From Actinomycetes bacterium (lineage in GTDB: Bacteria; Actinomycetota; Thermoleophilia; BMS3ABIN01), in NCBI GenBank assembly GCA_021790115.1, contig JAJYIM010000007.1, positions 1 through 56,572 on the forward strand: 56,572 bases of DNA, given 5' to 3'. The position numbers and the translations under genes are program-made. The notes below the pieces were generated by a model, which ran no database searches, was not told where the DNA came from, and saw only the letters and a list, made by a program, of their open reading frames with translations. Positions 25,342 to 34,339 of this stretch are shown here, piece after piece (positions within the stretch are counted from its first letter, which is position 1; every line of letters starts with the position of its first letter).

Positions 25342-25532
25342 GGAACTTCAATATAAAAAATATAAAGTTTTTGGTGGACTTTGACGATAAAGCAAGCATA
25401 GAAAAATTGCAGTGGGTAAGAGAGACCAGCCCCGCCAGGACGGCCGAACAGGCCGAAACCAGACGGAGCATCCCGCTCCCCGCAAGCGGACACTGTAGTT
25501 TTCTAGACAATAAAACACCCTTCATCCTCTAA
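25338..25532 (+). CDS. Possible small protein, 64 residues, no recognised family
   Basis: The frame opens with an ATGA overlap with the preceding small gene and closes exactly at the bidirectional terminator, which suggests a two-gene unit. Its first 18 codons are AT-rich (MRNFNIKNIKFLVDF...), then composition becomes GC-rich with ETSPARTAEQAETRRS. No hydrophobic span or known motif is seen. The region could instead be an untranslated structured RNA; there is no ribosome site of its own beyond the coupling. Confidence 0.3.
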   Translation: MRNFNIKNIKFLVDFDDKASIEKLQWVRETSPARTAEQAETRRSIPLPASGHCSFLDNKTPFIL

Positions 25533-25561
25533 AAAAGGAAGCCCGGTCAGCTTCCTTTTTT
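25531..25561. terminator. Bidirectional intrinsic terminator between converging units
   Basis: AAAAAAGGAAGC (25531-25542), loop CCGGTCA, and GCTTCCTTTTTT (25550-25561) form a symmetrical hairpin with T-runs on both strands. It ends the plus-strand small-protein transcript and the minus-strand pyrF...pfkB transcript. Confidence 0.88.
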
Positions 25562-25593
25562 ATTTGCGTCTCCGGACATTTCACTTTTCGAAC

Positions 25594-26541
25594 CTATAAC
25601 TCATGTTCTTCCACCTTTGTTTTCGCCAGCAGCCGTTTCATCTCATTGGGGTCAAAGACGCCGGCGCCGTATTTCTGGGTGTTGGCGGCTCCACAGGCAA
25701 CGCCGTGGCGCAGGCATTCTCCGCGTTCCTTGCCGGAAACACGGGCAGAAACAAATCCGGCCAGAAAAGCGTCGCCAGAACCAACCGTGCTAATAGGATC
25801 AAGCGGCGGGATCGTAACCTTGAAAAAATCTTTTTTGCCGTTTCCATCTGCCAGGCAGGCGTAGCAACCGCCTGAATGAGTAATAATGCTGGAACCGGCG
25901 CCCAGTTTGCAAAGCTGCCTGGCGGCCATGAGGAAATCCACATCTTCGCTGAATTCATGCCCCACCAGCGCTTCCGCCTCGAAGATGTTTGGGGAAACAA
26001 GACCGGGGCCCGCTTTAATCGCCAGCCGCAAGGGCTCGCCGGCGCTATCGAGCACCACCGGGGCATGAGCGGCTGCCAGGGCAGTGGTTAAATCACGGTA
26101 AAAGCCGTCCCTGACCTTACGGGGAAGTGACCCGGCCAGAATAACCACATCCGCTCCTTTGGCGATATAGGTGAATTTTTCCATAAATGCCCGCACTTCC
26201 CTGGGAGTCACCTGCGGGCCGTATTCGTTGACTTCTGTTTGAATATTGCTGGTCGGATCGATGATCGCCGTCGACGTCCTTGACTCGTCCCGAATACGGA
26301 CAAAATCATTCAGGATTCCTTCGGCGGTGAGGTCCTCAACGATTCTGGTGCCAGTTTTTCCCCCGGCAAGACCGGTGGCAATAACAGGCTGGCCCAGCGT
26401 TTTCAGGGCTCTGGCGATATTAACGCCCTTGCCGCCCGGCAGAGTCAGGCTTTCGCTGGCCCGGTGCCGGAACCCGGCCTGGAAGTTGGGCACAGTCAGG
26501 GTTCTGTCAAGCGCAGCATTGACGGTCACGGTGACGATCAT
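25594..26541 (-). CDS. PfkB-family hexose-phosphate kinase (1-phosphofructokinase type)
   Basis: A 315-residue ribokinase-fold sugar kinase of the FruK/LacC group. N-terminal TVTVNAALDRTLTVPNF, the substrate box LPGGKGVNIARALKTLG and the catalytic STVGSGDAFLAGF (Asp is the base) are intact. FruK makes fructose 1,6-bisphosphate from fructose 1-phosphate; tagatose-6-phosphate kinase is an alternative. No PTS or fru regulator gene is adjacent, so the substrate is unsettled. The ATG at 26541 overlaps the carboxypeptidase stop (ATGA). A longer in-frame start would intrude into that gene. Confidence 0.88.
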   Translation of the reverse strand: MIVTVTVNAALDRTLTVPNFQAGFRHRASESLTLPGGKGVNIARALKTLGQPVIATGLAGGKTGTRIVEDLTAEGILNDFVRIRDESRTSTAIIDPTSNIQTEVNEYGPQVTPREVRAFMEKFTYIAKGADVVILAGSLPRKVRDGFYRDLTTALAAAHAPVVLDSAGEPLRLAIKAGPGLVSPNIFEAEALVGHEFSEDVDFLMAARQLCKLGAGSSIITHSGGCYACLADGNGKKDFFKVTIPPLDPISTVGSGDAFLAGFVSARVSGKERGECLRHGVACGAANTQKYGAGVFDPNEMKRLLAKTKVEEHEL

Positions 26542-27755
26542 GAAGCTAATGCTCCCCTGAAGCCGCCATTTAGTAACCACACGGACGCCATGCCAAGCAC
26601 ATGCACAATGGATGTCAGATAATATGAGATCTTGTCAGCGAAACCTGGCGCCGGGACATCTTGAGCCGCCAACAGGTAGGTGCTTCCCATCAAAGTGTTG
26701 CCATCATACGCCTCCACCAGCCCTACCTTGTCGCCCTTGCGGATCGGCAGCGTTGGCTTGTCTGGCAGCACCAGCCGTTGCTGGACGCTGTCCTTGGTGT
26801 AAATGTGCCTGACCAAGCCGGCGGCTGAAACCAACGGCAGCTTGCTACCACGAGAATACGGAATGTCAACGGAAGCATACTGCTTTCCGGCAGTTATTAC
26901 CGTCCGGTCCGAGTAAGCGCTAAAGCCATAATTGAGCACGTTGATGACGTCCTGGTCGCGCTGCGCCAGCGTGGGGCCGCCCAGATACGACATGATAAAT
27001 TCGTTGCCATGGTCCTCGGCGGAAATGACAATGCACTCCTGAGCACTATCCGTATAACCTGTTTTTATGCCATCAATAAAAGGGTATTTGTCAAGAAGGT
27101 GATTTGTGTTAATTAACGTGCGGCCGTCTGGCTGCCCATAACCGGGAATTGAATAAACAGAGTGCTTGACGATTTCCCGAATTTTCTGATGCGTCATCAG
27201 TACTGCACCCAGCTTGGCAATATCGGCGGCAGAAGTATAATGCCCGGGCTCGTCGAGGCCATGCGGGGTGACGTAATGGGTGTTTGTCAGTCCCAGTTGG
27301 GCCGCGCGCTGGTTCATCTTGTTGACAAAAGCTTCAACGCTGCCGGCGTCATACTCGGCCAGGGCAATGGCGCAATCATTGCCACTGGGGAGCAGCAGGC
27401 CATAAAGCATCTGCTCAACGGTCAGGGTTTCTCCTGCCTTAAGGTAGATGGAAGACTCGCCTATATCAGCGCAGCGCTGGCTGCATGTGACCGGATCATT
27501 CACGTTGTGGCCATCCTCGATGATGAGAAGCGCTGTCATCATCTTGGTCGTGCTGGCCATTGGCAATTGCATATCGGGGTTCTTGCTGTAAATGACCTGG
27601 CCATTACTGGCGTTTATCATGACGGCGGCTTTGGCGGCTATATCCGGCGGCTGCTCCTGCGCCATCGCGGCGGGAGCCAGCATCAAGGACACAATCAGGC
27701 AAACCAAACCCGTTAATGCAAAAAAGTGGGCTTTTATCAGGCCGGCCCTAATCAT
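26538..27755 (-). CDS. Serine-type D-Ala-D-Ala carboxypeptidase (DacA/PBP5-like)
   Basis: A 405-residue exported low-molecular-weight penicillin-binding protein that trims the terminal D-Ala from peptidoglycan pentapeptides. A signal peptide ends near AMA/QEQ (about residue 32). Active-site motifs are STTK in MASTTKMMTALL, SGN in LLPSGNDCAIAL and KTG in GIKTGYTDSA. The C-terminal beta domain is followed by a hydrophobic segment (about 380-400) that may anchor the protein. It lies 31 bp after the LysM gene and is translationally coupled to the PfkB kinase gene. Confidence 0.94.
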   Translation of the reverse strand: MIRAGLIKAHFFALTGLVCLIVSLMLAPAAMAQEQPPDIAAKAAVMINASNGQVIYSKNPDMQLPMASTTKMMTALLIIEDGHNVNDPVTCSQRCADIGESSIYLKAGETLTVEQMLYGLLLPSGNDCAIALAEYDAGSVEAFVNKMNQRAAQLGLTNTHYVTPHGLDEPGHYTSAADIAKLGAVLMTHQKIREIVKHSVYSIPGYGQPDGRTLINTNHLLDKYPFIDGIKTGYTDSAQECIVISAEDHGNEFIMSYLGGPTLAQRDQDVINVLNYGFSAYSDRTVITAGKQYASVDIPYSRGSKLPLVSAAGLVRHIYTKDSVQQRLVLPDKPTLPIRKGDKVGLVEAYDGNTLMGSTYLLAAQDVPAPGFADKISYYLTSIVHVLGMASVWLLNGGFRGALAS

Positions 27756-27786
27756 CTTTTCTCCATGGCTCGCACGGTGTTTTCAG

Positions 27787-28146
27787 TTACTGCGGCACAA
27801 TCAACTTCACGCCAGTTGTCAAGTTCTGAGGGTCGATGTTTGGATTCAGCTTCTGAATGTCTGAAATGGTGGTGTTGAACTTCCGCGCTATGCTGTAAAA
27901 GGTGTCCCCATCCTGGACAACGTATGTGTTGCCGGCTGTTGTAGCCGTACCAGTCTGCAGGCTCTGACCAGATGGGCCGGCGGCGGCCGCGCCGCCGCCA
28001 GAGCCGGAGAGCGGCGCTGTCGTGATTATCGTGGCTTCGCCGCCGCCGAGAACACCGGCGTTTTTGGCTAAAACCCCAACCGTAAGCAGGGCGGCTGCAA
28101 GCCCGATAACCGCCAGCGCGTGCAGAACTTTAGCTTCGCTGCTCAT
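27787..28146 (-). CDS. Membrane-anchored LysM-domain protein
   Basis: A 119-residue protein with an N-terminal membrane helix (about 7-26), a low-complexity Gly/Ala/Thr linker (about 30-72) and one C-terminal LysM domain (YVVQDGDTFYSIARKFN to LTTGVKLIVPQ). LysM binds N-acetylglucosamine in peptidoglycan. It carries no enzymatic domain, so it is likely a wall-binding or scaffold protein. It begins 3 bp after the pyrF stop, and the carboxypeptidase gene follows, a sensible wall-related pairing. Confidence 0.9.
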   Translation of the reverse strand: MSSEAKVLHALAVIGLAAALLTVGVLAKNAGVLGGGEATIITTAPLSGSGGGAAAAGPSGQSLQTGTATTAGNTYVVQDGDTFYSIARKFNTTISDIQKLNPNIDPQNLTTGVKLIVPQ

Positions 28147-28149
28147 CTT

Positions 28150-29085
28150 TTACCTAGAGCCGTCCTGGCAGGAGTCCCACAACTCTGTTTGCATCCTTTC
28201 CGCCGCAGCCGCCGCCCCCGAAGCGAAAGCGGCGTCGTTTCCAGCGTAGATTATACTACGTGAAGCGGTGACCAGCCCTCCCAATCCTTCTGAATCAAAA
28301 GCCGCGGCGACATCGGCGGCGCCGGCGCCCTGCGCCCCATATCCCGGAAGCAGAAAAAAAGCGCGCGGCATTAACCGGCGCAGGCGGCTGATTGCGTCAG
28401 GACGCGTAGCGCCCACCACTGCCCCAGCGCTGCTGTAGCCGCAGCTTCCCGTCAAGCCGGCGCCCCAATCGCTTACTAGGCGGGCAAGGTGCTCATGCCA
28501 GAACGCTCCATCGTCCAGGCGCAGGTCCTGCAGCGCAGCTGCCCCCGAATTTGATGTTCTGACCAGAATAAAGATACCCTTGCCGTAGTCCCTGCAATCA
28601 GTGAGAAACGGCCGAACGCCGTCATCGCCAAAAATGGGGTTGACTGTCATCGCGTCGATGTCCGCGCTGCCGGGCGTTTCCCCGAGAGCTTCCGGCCGGC
28701 CAATATATGCCGACGAGTACAATGATGCGGATGCGCCGATATCGCCACGCTTGCCGTCGGCAATCACAAGCAGGCCGGCCTGCGAGCTGGCGCGCGCCAG
28801 TTGCCAGAAAACCTTCATCCCGGGCGGCCCGTATGCCTCAAAACAGGCAAGCTGCAATTTAACGGCAACCGCGTGCGGCTCAACCGCCTCGATAATTGCC
28901 AGTGAAAACTGTTTGAATATCTCAGCCACCCGCCCGCTGCTGAGGCCATGACTTTCTTTTTCCAGGCTGCCTTCCCTCGCCATTAAAAAAGCAGGCATCA
29001 AATTGATTTTGGGATCAAGCCCTACACAAACCTGGGATTTTTTTTTCAGGATTGCTGCGGCCAGCCTGTCGGCAAAGTTATCCAT
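28150..29085 (-). CDS. pyrF: Orotidine 5'-phosphate decarboxylase, type 2
   Basis: Last step of UMP synthesis. The catalytic motif is VIADGKRGDIGASA, the Asp-Lys-Asp array in the form characteristic of the type-2 (PyrF2) subfamily found in actinobacteria and some other groups. N-terminal QVCVGLDPKINLMP and C-terminal PGYGAQGAGAADVAA are also typical. At 311 residues it has the longer type-2 length. No other pyr genes adjoin it. The -10-like TACAAT at 29094-29099 is so close to the ATG that the mRNA may be leaderless. Confidence 0.95.
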   Translation of the reverse strand: MDNFADRLAAAILKKKSQVCVGLDPKINLMPAFLMAREGSLEKESHGLSSGRVAEIFKQFSLAIIEAVEPHAVAVKLQLACFEAYGPPGMKVFWQLARASSQAGLLVIADGKRGDIGASASLYSSAYIGRPEALGETPGSADIDAMTVNPIFGDDGVRPFLTDCRDYGKGIFILVRTSNSGAAALQDLRLDDGAFWHEHLARLVSDWGAGLTGSCGYSSAGAVVGATRPDAISRLRRLMPRAFFLLPGYGAQGAGAADVAAAFDSEGLGGLVTASRSIIYAGNDAAFASGAAAAAERMQTELWDSCQDGSR

Positions 29086-29093
29086 CGCACCGG

Positions 29094-29099
29094 ATTGTA
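29094..29099 (-). promoter_or_regulatory. -10 element implying a leaderless pyrF mRNA
   Basis: TACAAT on the minus strand ends 8 nt before the pyrF start codon, so transcription would begin at or next to the A of ATG. There is no purine-rich ribosome site in the interval. Such leaderless promoters are common in Actinomycetota. The -35 match is poor. Confidence 0.4.
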
Positions 29100-29198
29100 C
29101 TATGAAACCCGGGCCCGAATCATCAAAAGCCTTCTAACCATAAAGCATCCTGCCGAGTTGACAGCCGTAACAGAACGACGCTTTAACATAAAGCCAGG

Positions 29199-30650
<1,452 letters not shown>

Positions 30651-30742
30651 TCAGGGTGAACCTTGATGGATGACATTCACTGTCCCCAAAATAAAAAAGG
30701 CCACCCATCGGCAGCCTCGGCAATTTTAGCAAAGCTGGACGG

Positions 30743-31000
30743 CTAGGCGTTTTTGTCCGGAACCACACTGATCACGCGTGAAGCACCGTTGGAAAATTGA
30801 ACCCGTCCCTTAACTTTGGCAAAGATGGTGTCATCTGCGCCTATGCCGGCGCCAGGGCCGGGCAGAAACCGGGTACCGCGCTGACGAACGATGATCGCCC
30901 CCGCCGGCACAAGCTGGCCGCCAAAGCGCTTGCAGCCCAGCCGCTGCGCGCGTGAGTCGCGACCGTTCCTGCTTGTACCTGATCCTTTTTTGTGTGCCAT
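30743..31000 (-). CDS. rpmA: 50S ribosomal protein L27
   Basis: An 85-residue L27 whose N-terminus reaches the peptidyl transferase centre. It begins [20 protein letters not shown] and holds the family core [20 protein letters not shown]. The protein starts directly with MAHKKG, without the cleavable N-terminal extension seen in Firmicutes. The ATG at 31000 with AAAGGA upstream is chosen over a longer frame that overlaps rplU territory. It follows rplU by 60 bp. Confidence 0.97.
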   Translation of the reverse strand: MAHKKGSGTSRNGRDSRAQRLGCKRFGGQLVPAGAIIVRQRGTRFLPGPGAGIGADDTIFAKVKGRVQFSNGASRVISVVPDKNA

Positions 31001-31060
31001 TTCAGTTTCCTTTGTACAATTCTCTGCGGCTGATCGCCACAAACGCCCCAAGAGCAGTGC

Positions 31061-31444
31061 TTACCCTGCTTTTTCCACCTTTTTCGCCTTTTCCTCATTT
31101 TCGGTTTTTGCGGCCGCCTCTGGTTTCTTCTTGGCGGGCGCCGCGGTGATGGACTGGATCGTTATGCGCGACAGCCGGCTGCGATGACCGCGCGTCCGCC
31201 GGTAAGTCGTCTTGGGCTTATACTTGAAAACCATGATCTTCTTCCCTAGCAGATGCTCTTCTACCCGGGCCTTGACTCTGCTCCCCTTTAATTCTGCCGA
31301 AGTGACGGCGCGCTTGCCGCCGCCCAGGAGGAGGGGCTTTAAGGTTACCGTCTTGCCTTCGGCAAGGCTAAGCCGGTCAACAATCACATCGTCGCCTTTT
31401 TCAACCCTGTATTGTTTGCCGCCTATGTCGATGACTGCGTACAT
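31061..31444 (-). CDS. rplU: 50S ribosomal protein L21
   Basis: A 127-residue L21 with MYAVIDIGGKQYRVEKGDDV and the C-terminal core FKYKPKTTYRRTRGHRSR. After about residue 100 it carries an Ala/Lys/Glu-rich tail (AAPAKKKPEAAAKTENEEKA) not found in the compact E. coli protein; such tails occur in several actinobacterial homologues. Its leader contains an AT-rich stretch and a 10-bp hairpin made from short-period repeats. It probably starts the rplU-rpmA-obgE unit. Confidence 0.97.
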   Translation of the reverse strand: MYAVIDIGGKQYRVEKGDDVIVDRLSLAEGKTVTLKPLLLGGGKRAVTSAELKGSRVKARVEEHLLGKKIMVFKYKPKTTYRRTRGHRSRLSRITIQSITAAPAKKKPEAAAKTENEEKAKKVEKAG

Positions 31445-31481
31445 ATATAAACAGAATATAAACAGAAAATAAGTTTCGGGC

Positions 31482-31523
31482 TTCGGGTTAAACCATCCCG
31501 GAAGAACTGCTTGTTAACCCGAA
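31482..31523 (-). other. Hairpin in the rplU leader built from a short-period repeat
   Basis: Arms TTCGGGTTAA (31482-31491) and TTAACCCGAA (31514-31523) pair over 10 bp with a 22-nt loop, between the -10 element at 31563 and the rplU start. A further TTTCGGG copy lies at 31474. It may be an L21 autoregulatory site or simply the local copy of the intergenic repeat family. Confidence 0.5.
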
Positions 31524-31562
31524 ACAAACACTCCCAACCGGAGACAGTTTTTTGCTCTCGAA

Positions 31563-31568
31563 ATTATA
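31563..31568 (-). promoter_or_regulatory. Extended -10 promoter of rplU-rpmA-obgE
   Basis: The minus strand reads TGCTATAAT, an extended -10, in the gap between the RNase E/G and rplU genes. It has no good -35. Transcription would give a leader of about 110 nt before rplU. Confidence 0.55.
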
Positions 31569-31602
31569 GCAAACCCCACAGGGCAGCGCCAGAAAAGTCC
31601 GG

Positions 31603-33357
31603 TTATTTGCGCCATTCTTGCCGTTTGGGGACTTCGATCTCCTCCGGCTCTTCTTCCGCATCGGCTTCAAGTTTCTCTTCTTCGGTGACAACAGTGCCGT
31701 AGGCGCAAGTTCTGGTAACGCTATCAATGCGGACTTTCTTGTCTTCCCCAACCATGCTGCTGGCGCCGGCGATGCTGACTACATATCCGTCAATCTTGGC
31801 AATGGCGTCGGCCGGGTTGTACATATGCGGTTCTTCAATCCGCAAACGGACTTCATCGCCCTCGGCTACCGGCAGCGAGGCCCGCTGAATGGCCTCCCGG
31901 CTGCCTTCGGCTGTGATCTCAAAAGTTTCAATGGGAATGGTGTCCAGGCCCTCAAAGCTGAAGTATTTGCCGGTCTCCAGCTCGAGCTCTTTCAGCTTGA
32001 CGCCCCCCTGGCCAATGAGCATCGCCGCCACTTTTGGATGCACCTCAACCAGGAAGGCCTCGCTGGTGGACAAAGAGGCGAGCCGCCGGAGACGCCGCTC
32101 GATGTCGATAGCCATCGTCTCCTCGGAGACAATCACACCTTCCCCGTTGCAGGTTGGGCAGGTTTTGGTCAGGATGTCGCGCAGGCCCTCGGTGACGTTC
32201 TGACGTGTCATTTCCACTAGGCCCAGCGGCGACAGCTCCACTATGTATGTTTTTGTCCGGTCAGTCTCAAGCTCCTTGTCGAGAGCCTCCAGCACCTGCT
32301 GGCGGTTGCGCGCACGCGCCATGTCAATGAAGTCAATAATGATGATCCCCCCGATGTCACGGAGCCTTAACTGGCGGACAACTTCCTTGCATGCTTCCAT
32401 GTTGGTCCTGACAATCGTGTCTTCCAGCCTCGTCCGTCCCACGTAGCGGCCGGTATTGACATCAATGATGGTCATGGCCTCGGTCTCCTCGATCACGAGG
32501 TAGCCGCCGCTGGGCAGATCCACCCGCTTTTCCAGCGCCAGTTTCATCTCCTCGTCAACACCATACGTTTCCATTAAAGGAATGCTGCCCTGGTACAGCT
32601 CGACGCGGCTGACCAAGCCCGGCGATGTCTTTCTTAAAAAAGAGCGCATTTTGTCATACTCTTTCTGTGAGTCAACAAGGATCTGGCGGTGACTCTCATT
32701 AAAAACGTCGCGCAAAACCTTGAGAGAGACCTCCATCTCCGAGTAGAGCAGCGCCGGCGCCTTCGTCAATTTCTCGCGGCTTTGGACTGTCTGCCACATC
32801 TTCTCCAAAAACTTCATGTCGCTGGCAAGATCATTTTTTGAGACGCCTTCGGCGGCTGTGCGAACTATCAAGCCGGCTTTTTCCACTTTCAACTCACGGC
32901 AAATCTGCCGCAGCCGCTGGCGCTCTTCATCCGGAAGCCTGCGGGAGACGCCCACACCTTCGCCATCAGGAACATAAACCAGGGAATGACCCGGAATTGA
33001 AAGCTGGGTGGTGAGGCGGGCGCCTTTCGTCCCCATCGGGTCCTTGACGATCTGGACCAGAATTTCCTGACCGGAGCGCAGCATCTGCGTGATTTTTTTG
33101 GGCCGCTTATCCGGGTTCTCGTGGACCATCACCTCTTCCACGTAGAGAAAGCCGTTCTTCTCCAGCCCTATGTCGACAAACGCAGCCTCCATCCCCGGCA
33201 GCACATTTTCAACCTTGCCTTTATAGATATTGCCGGCCAGCGGCCGCCGCCCCTTGCGCTCAACATAAATCTCACAAAGCCTGCCTTCTTCAAGGATAGC
33301 AACCCTTGTCTCGCCTGGCTCGGCGCTGACCAGAATCTGTTTGGCGCGAGTGGCCAT
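31603..33357 (-). CDS. rng: Ribonuclease E/G family endoribonuclease
   Basis: A 584-residue RNase G/E catalytic protein that cuts single-stranded RNA from 5'-monophosphate ends. An S1 domain (about 40-125), the catalytic IIDVNTGRYVG and IIIIDFIDMARARN boxes and the CPTC zinc-link motif (roughly 180 residues from the C-terminus) are intact. A C-terminal TRAM-like segment ends in an acidic tail. There is no long degradosome scaffold arm. The ATG at 33357 has AAAGGT upstream; a longer frame is rejected. It precedes rplU, as in many Actinomycetota. Confidence 0.95.
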   Translation of the reverse strand: MATRAKQILVSAEPGETRVAILEEGRLCEIYVERKGRRPLAGNIYKGKVENVLPGMEAAFVDIGLEKNGFLYVEEVMVHENPDKRPKKITQMLRSGQEILVQIVKDPMGTKGARLTTQLSIPGHSLVYVPDGEGVGVSRRLPDEERQRLRQICRELKVEKAGLIVRTAAEGVSKNDLASDMKFLEKMWQTVQSREKLTKAPALLYSEMEVSLKVLRDVFNESHRQILVDSQKEYDKMRSFLRKTSPGLVSRVELYQGSIPLMETYGVDEEMKLALEKRVDLPSGGYLVIEETEAMTIIDVNTGRYVGRTRLEDTIVRTNMEACKEVVRQLRLRDIGGIIIIDFIDMARARNRQQVLEALDKELETDRTKTYIVELSPLGLVEMTRQNVTEGLRDILTKTCPTCNGEGVIVSEETMAIDIERRLRRLASLSTSEAFLVEVHPKVAAMLIGQGGVKLKELELETGKYFSFEGLDTIPIETFEITAEGSREAIQRASLPVAEGDEVRLRIEEPHMYNPADAIAKIDGYVVSIAGASSMVGEDKKVRIDSVTRTCAYGTVVTEEEKLEADAEEEPEEIEVPKRQEWRK

Positions 33358-33434
33358 ATTTTTACCTTTCGAATCAGAGCAGGTTGACACAATAATTAAC
33401 CTGCTGTAAGTCCTGGGCTTATTAACACCAATGT

Positions 33435-33463
33435 TACATATGCCCGCTGAGAGCATATTTCAA
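33435..33463 (-). promoter_or_regulatory. Proximal promoter of the RNase E/G gene
   Basis: TTGAAA (33458-33463), 17-bp spacer, TATGTA (33435-33440) on the minus strand, about 75 bp before the start codon. Confidence 0.4.
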
Positions 33464-33552
33464 TAGGTTCTTGGCAGCCAGAAATTCCTGCCGGCCTGCC
33501 CGCCGGAAGCAATCAATCCAGCCGCGGTTTCTTTTTTTAGCAGCAAATCGGC

Positions 33553-33576
33553 ATTATACCCCGCCGCCAAGCCGGA
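33553..33576 (-). promoter_or_regulatory. Distal promoter of the RNase E/G gene
   Basis: TATAAT at 33553-33558 with TTCCAT about 18 bp upstream on the minus strand. Use of it would give an RNase E/G leader of roughly 190 nt, long enough for feedback control by the enzyme as known for E. coli rne. Confidence 0.35.
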
Positions 33577-33600
33577 ATGGAAACATGCCCAGCAGAGTGG

Positions 33601-34287
33601 TTAACGGCGGAGGCGCTTGCCGTGGCCGGGCCTCGGCGGCGGCAAGGGTTTTTCCTGATCAAGAATAATCGCAGTCCGAATTACCTTATACCTGCCGGCC
33701 GGCCGGCCGGCAAATTCTTCGAGCAGCCCGATCACCTCTTCCGGCCGCGCCGTGCCTCCGGAAGTTACGGCCATATCAAATTCAAGGCAACCCTCCTTGC
33801 CAACGCCAACTTTGTCAACATATCTCTTTACGTCAACATTTTTGTCCCCTTTGGGACGTTTCCTCATCACCGTCAATTTCTTCTCGCTGTTGAATTTTTC
33901 CAAGGCCTTTCCCCAGCCTACGGGGCTGGAGAACTGAACCCGGTATGAAACACGGGCCACCCGGGAAGCTGATTTACTGCGGTCGTGGCAGGGCCCTATT
34001 GATTTGAGATCGATTCCCTCCGGCAGTTGCCGGCCCAACATGCGGGAAAACTCACCCAGTGGCACCCGCTGCCTCAAGGAAAAATCGCAAATTTCATCCT
34101 CGCCTTCAATGCCAACACCCAGCGGCATCGCCAGACTGAGGATAGGCTTGGGGCGCATGCCTTCCGTCAACGCCAATTGGTAGCCGGCCCGCCGGATCGC
34201 GCGCACCAGCAGGCTGAGCGTATCCAAGTGCGCAATAAATCTGGCGCGGCCGGTCTTTGAGAATCGCATTTGATAGTTGAAGTTCAT
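33601..34287 (-). CDS. TIGR03936 family (DUF2344) protein
   Basis: A 228-residue protein of the radical SAM-linked TIGR03936/DUF2344 family, normally found fused to or next to TIGR03960. It begins YQMRFSKTGRARFIAHLDTL, has ALTEGMRPKPILSLAMPLGVG, and ends in a basic tail. It is thought to have an RNA-related role because it sits with RNase E/G and ribosomal genes, but no activity is established. The ATG at 34287 gives the family start. The upstream leader consists of degenerate GTTCC/GTTGAAG repeats, 34276-34302. Confidence 0.88.
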   Translation of the reverse strand: MNFNYQMRFSKTGRARFIAHLDTLSLLVRAIRRAGYQLALTEGMRPKPILSLAMPLGVGIEGEDEICDFSLRQRVPLGEFSRMLGRQLPEGIDLKSIGPCHDRSKSASRVARVSYRVQFSSPVGWGKALEKFNSEKKLTVMRKRPKGDKNVDVKRYVDKVGVGKEGCLEFDMAVTSGGTARPEEVIGLLEEFAGRPAGRYKVIRTAIILDQEKPLPPPRPGHGKRLRR

Positions 34288-34339
34288 GGTTCCAAGTTCC
34301 AGAATCATACGCCGCTATAGAACCCAGGCGTTTCGCTAA

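Noticed and set aside
25400-25500. Possible glycine, TPP or c-di-GMP riboswitch in the small-protein unit
   Set aside because: None of the core sequence signatures of those aptamers is present; only generic complementary segments are seen.
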